Shown here piece by piece: positions 60,712 to 64,000 of a stretch of 64,000 nt of DNA; the stretch's first letter is position 1; each line of letters starts with the position of its first letter. Position numbers and translations under genes: made by a program. Under the pieces are notes generated by a model, which was given only the letters and a program-made list of their open reading frames with translations, did not search any database and was not told the origin of the DNA. This stretch comes from Phymatolithon calcareum (taxonomy: Eukaryota; Rhodophyta; Florideophyceae; Hapalidiales), in contig OZ345366.1 of NCBI GenBank assembly GCA_977006965.1, positions 806,001 through 870,000 on the forward strand, read 5' to 3'.

Positions 60712-61821
60712 ATGGAGGTCGACTCGGGTGCCGGGTCCCAGTTCACAACAAAGTGCTTCGATGTCTGCGGCACTCTTTTCGACTGCCCGCCCAGATATAC
60801 ACTTCGCCGTCCCATCGGCAAGGGGGCTTATGGTGTCGTCTGTTCCGCTATCGACAACTTCACTGGTAAGGAAGTTGCTATCAAGAAGATCTCTGGTATC
60901 GTCGACAGCGTCACCGACTGTCGCAGAACGCTTCGTGAGATGAGGCTGCTTCGTCATTTCAATCACGAAAACGTTATTTCTATTCGCGATGTCTACGTCC
61001 CTGCTGGAGACGGTCCTAATTTTAAGGATGTATACACCGTATCTGAACTCATGGCCACCGACCTGCATAACATTATCTCCAGTAACCAGGGTCTCACGCA
61101 GGAGCACTGCCAGTATTTCACATATCAGATTCTCCGGGCTCTCAAGCACATCCATTCGGCTAATGTGCTCCACCGCGACTTGAAACCGTCGAACATCCTG
61201 CTCAACGGAAATTGCGATTTGAAAATATGCGATTTCGGCTTGGCGCGCGTCAACCCTGAGGAGGCCAGCCAACTTACCGCGTACGTGGCAACAAGATGGT
61301 ACCGCGCCCCGGAGATCATGCTGTCGTGGAGAGAGTACACACGTGCTGTCGATATGTGGAGCGTCGGTTGCATCCTCGCCGAGATTGTCGGTCGAAAACC
61401 TCTGTTCCCTGGCTCTGATTTCCTCGACCAACTCCACCTCGTCACAGATATTATTGGAACCCCGTCGGAGAGCGACATTGAGTCGATAAAAAACGAGAAC
61501 GCCCAACAATACGTTAGAGATCATTTGATGAACAAGCCAAAAAGAGCTTTCCAGGATGTTTTTCCGGGAATCGATCCTCTTCTTGGTGACCTCCTCGAGA
61601 AAATGCTGGTATTTGACCCGAAGAAACGAATCACTGTGGAAAAAGCTCTGGAGCATCCGTACTTGGCAACACTTCACGACCCGGAGGATGAGCCCGTGGG
61701 CGCACAGGCCTTCGATCTGAGTTTTGACAACGTGGAACTTGGTAAGGAATCATTGAGACAGTTGCTCTGGGAGGAAATTTTGTTGTATCATCCTGAGTTG
61801 AGGACGCAGAGCAGGAAATAG
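60712..61821 (+). CDS. MAP kinase with TAY activation motif
   Basis: 369 residues from ATG 60712, no intron. Proline-directed Ser/Thr kinase of the ERK/MAPK group. Gly loop GKGAYG (36-41), Lys58, HRDLKPSN (154-161), DFG (174-176), activation lip LTAYVATRWYRAPE with T189-A190-Y191, and the MAPK signature around RRTLREMRLLRHFNHENV. The usual lip motif is TEY, TDY, TPY or TGY. Here it is TAY (codons ACC GCG TAC). The C-terminal extension (SLRQLLWEEILLYHPELRTQ) is the common ERK-type tail. Both phosphorylatable residues remain, so dual phosphorylation is still possible. Confidence 0.95.
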   Translation: MEVDSGAGSQFTTKCFDVCGTLFDCPPRYTLRRPIGKGAYGVVCSAIDNFTGKEVAIKKISGIVDSVTDCRRTLREMRLLRHFNHENVISIRDVYVPAGDGPNFKDVYTVSELMATDLHNIISSNQGLTQEHCQYFTYQILRALKHIHSANVLHRDLKPSNILLNGNCDLKICDFGLARVNPEEASQLTAYVATRWYRAPEIMLSWREYTRAVDMWSVGCILAEIVGRKPLFPGSDFLDQLHLVTDIIGTPSESDIESIKNENAQQYVRDHLMNKPKRAFQDVFPGIDPLLGDLLEKMLVFDPKKRITVEKALEHPYLATLHDPEDEPVGAQAFDLSFDNVELGKESLRQLLWEEILLYHPELRTQSRK

Positions 61822-62888
61822 CACTGGATGTGTGAGCATTGTGTAAGTTGCGATTACTTTGTACATTCTTGAGAACTGCTTCGGAGAACTAAATATGTTT
61901 GCTACGCTGAGCTTGTGCTTTGTCCATGACGGCGAGTAGCAATGACTCCGAGTGATGATAAGTTCTCCGATTCCTGATATAGAGTGTGGGAGACATACCA
62001 GAGCCTAATTGTCTGCGGGCGGTGAGTTTGCACGACGAGTCAAGATCGCGCGATGACAATGGCAAGCACGCTTGTAGAGTGACAAAGTTGTACTTCATGA
62101 GCCATGATGAACTGCATGACTACAAGCTTGACAACCGCTTCACCTGAATTCCTATTGCATCCCAATAGAATCCAGTCTTCTGGACGCCGCATCCCCAACA
62201 TTACTACAGTATCGAAACAATTTTGAGAACGAGATCACAAGCTGAATATAGATGCATATTTTATTGCTCCGAACAACTCGTTCCCTATTTCGTAGCGTTG
62301 GCATTCCAAACTACTCATTTCAAATACGTCGAAGATACAGAACTTGATTATAGAGAGGTGACCTCTGTGTCATCAAGGACCAGTCATCAATCTGGACTCT
62401 ATTTTTCACATTTGGGGACACTGAAGAGGGTGTAGGACGGAAATAAAAGGTCAAGGATACTAGTAGTCCTGCTGGGCTGGTACGCACTGATATTGACGAC
62501 CAAAAGCGCTAGAAAAATATAAGAAATTAATGATGCTTGGCGGTGTGTCATTGGTTTTATGCAATGTATGAGATACTTTACATGCAGTTGCGAGGCAGAG
62601 GTGGCGTACCGAAGCGAAGACGGGTACTCCAGGACCCGTACTTTATCCAGCGGGACCTACCCGTCTACGTCTTGCGGTGTACCAGCACTGCAGCCACCCG
62701 CCGACTACGCAGCTCGACTTTCGCCGCGAATTTTCGTACCGCCGAACGCACTTTGCATTCCGCTACTGTCGCGGGCCATTGTATCTGTCGAGCACTGAAC
62801 TCACCGCGCGTTTCCGCCAACCCTTCAAAGCTGCCTGTCGCGCGCACCCCGTGCGGGCATCGCGCATGTTAACCACGCTTCTCCCGCC
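61822..62888. other. Intergenic region MAPK / PP4R3
   Basis: About 1.07 kb. No gene recognised. The last ~250 bp are C-rich and may be the PP4R3 promoter/5' UTR. Confidence 0.5.
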
Positions 62889-64000
62889 ATGGCCGACCCA
62901 ACGGCCCGAGGCGGTAAACGCGTCAAGTGGTATGTTTTGAACAGCAGCGGCAAGTGGGATGATCGTGGAACCGGTCACGTGCGCTGCAAAAACTCCGCGT
63001 CGGTTTTACAGATTCATTTTCAGCATGAAGATTCTTCCGGCTCTGGCATGGTTATCACGGTGCAAAACGACACGGACTATCATCTTCAGGGCAAGACTAT
63101 CATCTCGTGGACAGACAAATCCCCGGACCCGCAGGTATCCCTCGAAATGGCGCTTTCCTTTGCAGAACCCAGCGGCTGCAGCGAGGTTTGGGACCGTATC
63201 TGTCTCGCTCAAAGCCCCACAGCGACGGCGAACTCCACAAACTATGACGAATTTCTGAAATCCTCGTCTCGCACTGGCAGTTCAACGCGACCCGCACTGG
63301 TGAACAGCGATGAGGACCCGAAAGCTCCGAAAGTGCACGAGAATGCAGACTCGCACTGGTCGACTGGCGATGTGTCTGATGATGCTTTCACAGACAGCGC
63401 GAATATGATGATGCTTGCGGCTTCGGCATCTCCGTTTGTGGCTTCCTCGGCAGCGCAAGATGGGTTTTCAGCTAAGTTCGTAATGCCAACGCCGGATAAA
63501 GACGGCCTAAACGATCTTTTTCGCACACTGACTGATCCGACTTTAATTCAGAAGAATGCCTTGCGGGAACGAATCCTTGCTGAATTGTCTGCAGGGAATT
63601 ATGTTCCTCGTCTGTGTGCTCTGTTTTCGAGGAGTGAGAAAGAAGGAGATGTTGAAACCCTCTCCAAGCTCTATTCTATAATGCGGTCTATTTGCATGTT
63701 TGGGAATCATCCTGTAATTGAAGCTCTTGCAAACCAGGCCAATATCCTGGAAGTTGTTGGGTGTCTCGAGTATGACCCAGTGTCCATTGCTAACTTGAAT
63801 TATCCAGTGGCAAATGGGCAATTGCAAGAGACAAAATTCCTGAACGCTACTGTATGTGACGATACTGAAAGCAAAGAAATGGATACTACTACGACTACAA
63901 GCGAAGTTGAAAAGGCGGTGCCGAAAACAGACGCGGAAACTGACGGAGAAAATAGTGAAAGATATATCACTTCTGCAGCGGGGAGATCCAGTTCCGAAGG
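62889..64000 (+). CDS. PPP4R3: PP4 regulatory subunit 3 (SMEK/PSY2-type), 5' part
   Basis: Open from ATG 62889 to the window end (370 complete codons), so incomplete. The N-terminal pleckstrin/EVH1-like domain has RVKWYVLNSSGKWDDRGTGH, SWTDKSPDPQVSLEMALSFA and GCSEVWDRIC, matching SMEK (VKLYVLNEDRQWDDRGTGH-type). Further on are LNDLFRTLTDPTLIQKNALR, ERILAELSAGNYVPRLCALF and NILEVVGCLEYDP, the start of the SMEK armadillo region. The family normally continues with a HREFL motif just after EYDP. Here a Thr/Glu/Asp-rich stretch of more than 60 residues follows, possibly an insertion or an unspliced intron. The subunit targets PP4 to substrates in DNA repair and signalling. Confidence 0.9.
   Translation, partial: MADPTARGGKRVKWYVLNSSGKWDDRGTGHVRCKNSASVLQIHFQHEDSSGSGMVITVQNDTDYHLQGKTIISWTDKSPDPQVSLEMALSFAEPSGCSEVWDRICLAQSPTATANSTNYDEFLKSSSRTGSSTRPALVNSDEDPKAPKVHENADSHWSTGDVSDDAFTDSANMMMLAASASPFVASSAAQDGFSAKFVMPTPDKDGLNDLFRTLTDPTLIQKNALRERILAELSAGNYVPRLCALFSRSEKEGDVETLSKLYSIMRSICMFGNHPVIEALANQANILEVVGCLEYDPVSIANLNYPVANGQLQETKFLNATVCDDTESKEMDTTTTTSEVEKAVPKTDAETDGENSERYITSAAGRSSSE

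Noticed and set aside
60700-61677. 325-codon minus-strand frame over the MAP kinase
   Set aside because: It is the antisense shadow of a fully recognisable kinase.

Overview
The window is nuclear DNA of a eukaryote with compact, intron-poor genes: a cytosolic HSP90 ending in MEEVD, a B-type cyclin-dependent kinase, a MAP kinase, a branched-chain aminotransferase, a thioredoxin with an apparent transit peptide, a Brr6/Brl1-type nuclear-envelope protein and a PP4 regulatory subunit 3. Introns, where visible, are about 80-105 nt with GTACGT, GTAAGT or GTGCGT donors. That style, together with abundant Ty1/copia elements and the presence of both a B-type CDK and a thioredoxin with a transit-like leader, suggests a red alga (Florideophyceae-like). 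The species is inference, not shown. || Layout. 1-8241: three minus-strand Helitron-like rolling-circle copies lie head to tail. Copy 1 runs off the window edge, copy 2 is a decayed autonomous copy keeping the PIF1-helicase C-terminus, and copy 3 is non-autonomous and filled with a 1.7-kb pyrimidine-rich repeat. 8242-8783: fold-back repeats. 8784-41753: one 33-kb nested insertion that can be unpicked by target-site duplications (TSDs). The oldest layer is copia element B (short LTRs, TSD CGCAA). Copia A sits in B's gag (TSD CCTAC). A hAT-type DNA transposon Y sits in B's 3' LTR (TSD CTGTCCAG). Y holds copia C (TSD TCAGC) and X, a tyrosine-recombinase (DIRS-order, PAT/Ngaro-style) retrotransposon. 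X's gag is in turn split by copia D (TSD GCTCG), which has LTRs that look identical and one intact 1672-codon frame. 41842-64000: a gene-rich stretch of nine recognisable or well-supported genes, with about 3 kb of unassigned sequence at 44.0-46.9 kb and again at 57.8-60.7 kb. || The most interesting system is element X. With D removed, its three genes form one chain: gag and RT-RNase H share a frame separated by one TGA in the leaky context TGA-CTA, and the recombinase lies in the -1 frame just after a slippery A-AAA-AAG heptamer. This predicts one polyprotein made by stop-codon readthrough plus -1 frameshifting. All four copia elements carry a primer-binding site complementary to the anticodon arm of initiator tRNA-Met, the half-tRNA priming known from Drosophila copia. 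In D the start codon that opens the single long frame lies inside that primer-binding site. || The host genes have no common pathway. CDKB and the glycosyltransferase are convergent, HSP90 and the Brr6-like gene are divergent, and several genes run only 0.4-1 kb apart. The MAP kinase has a TAY activation-loop motif in place of the usual TEY/TDY.
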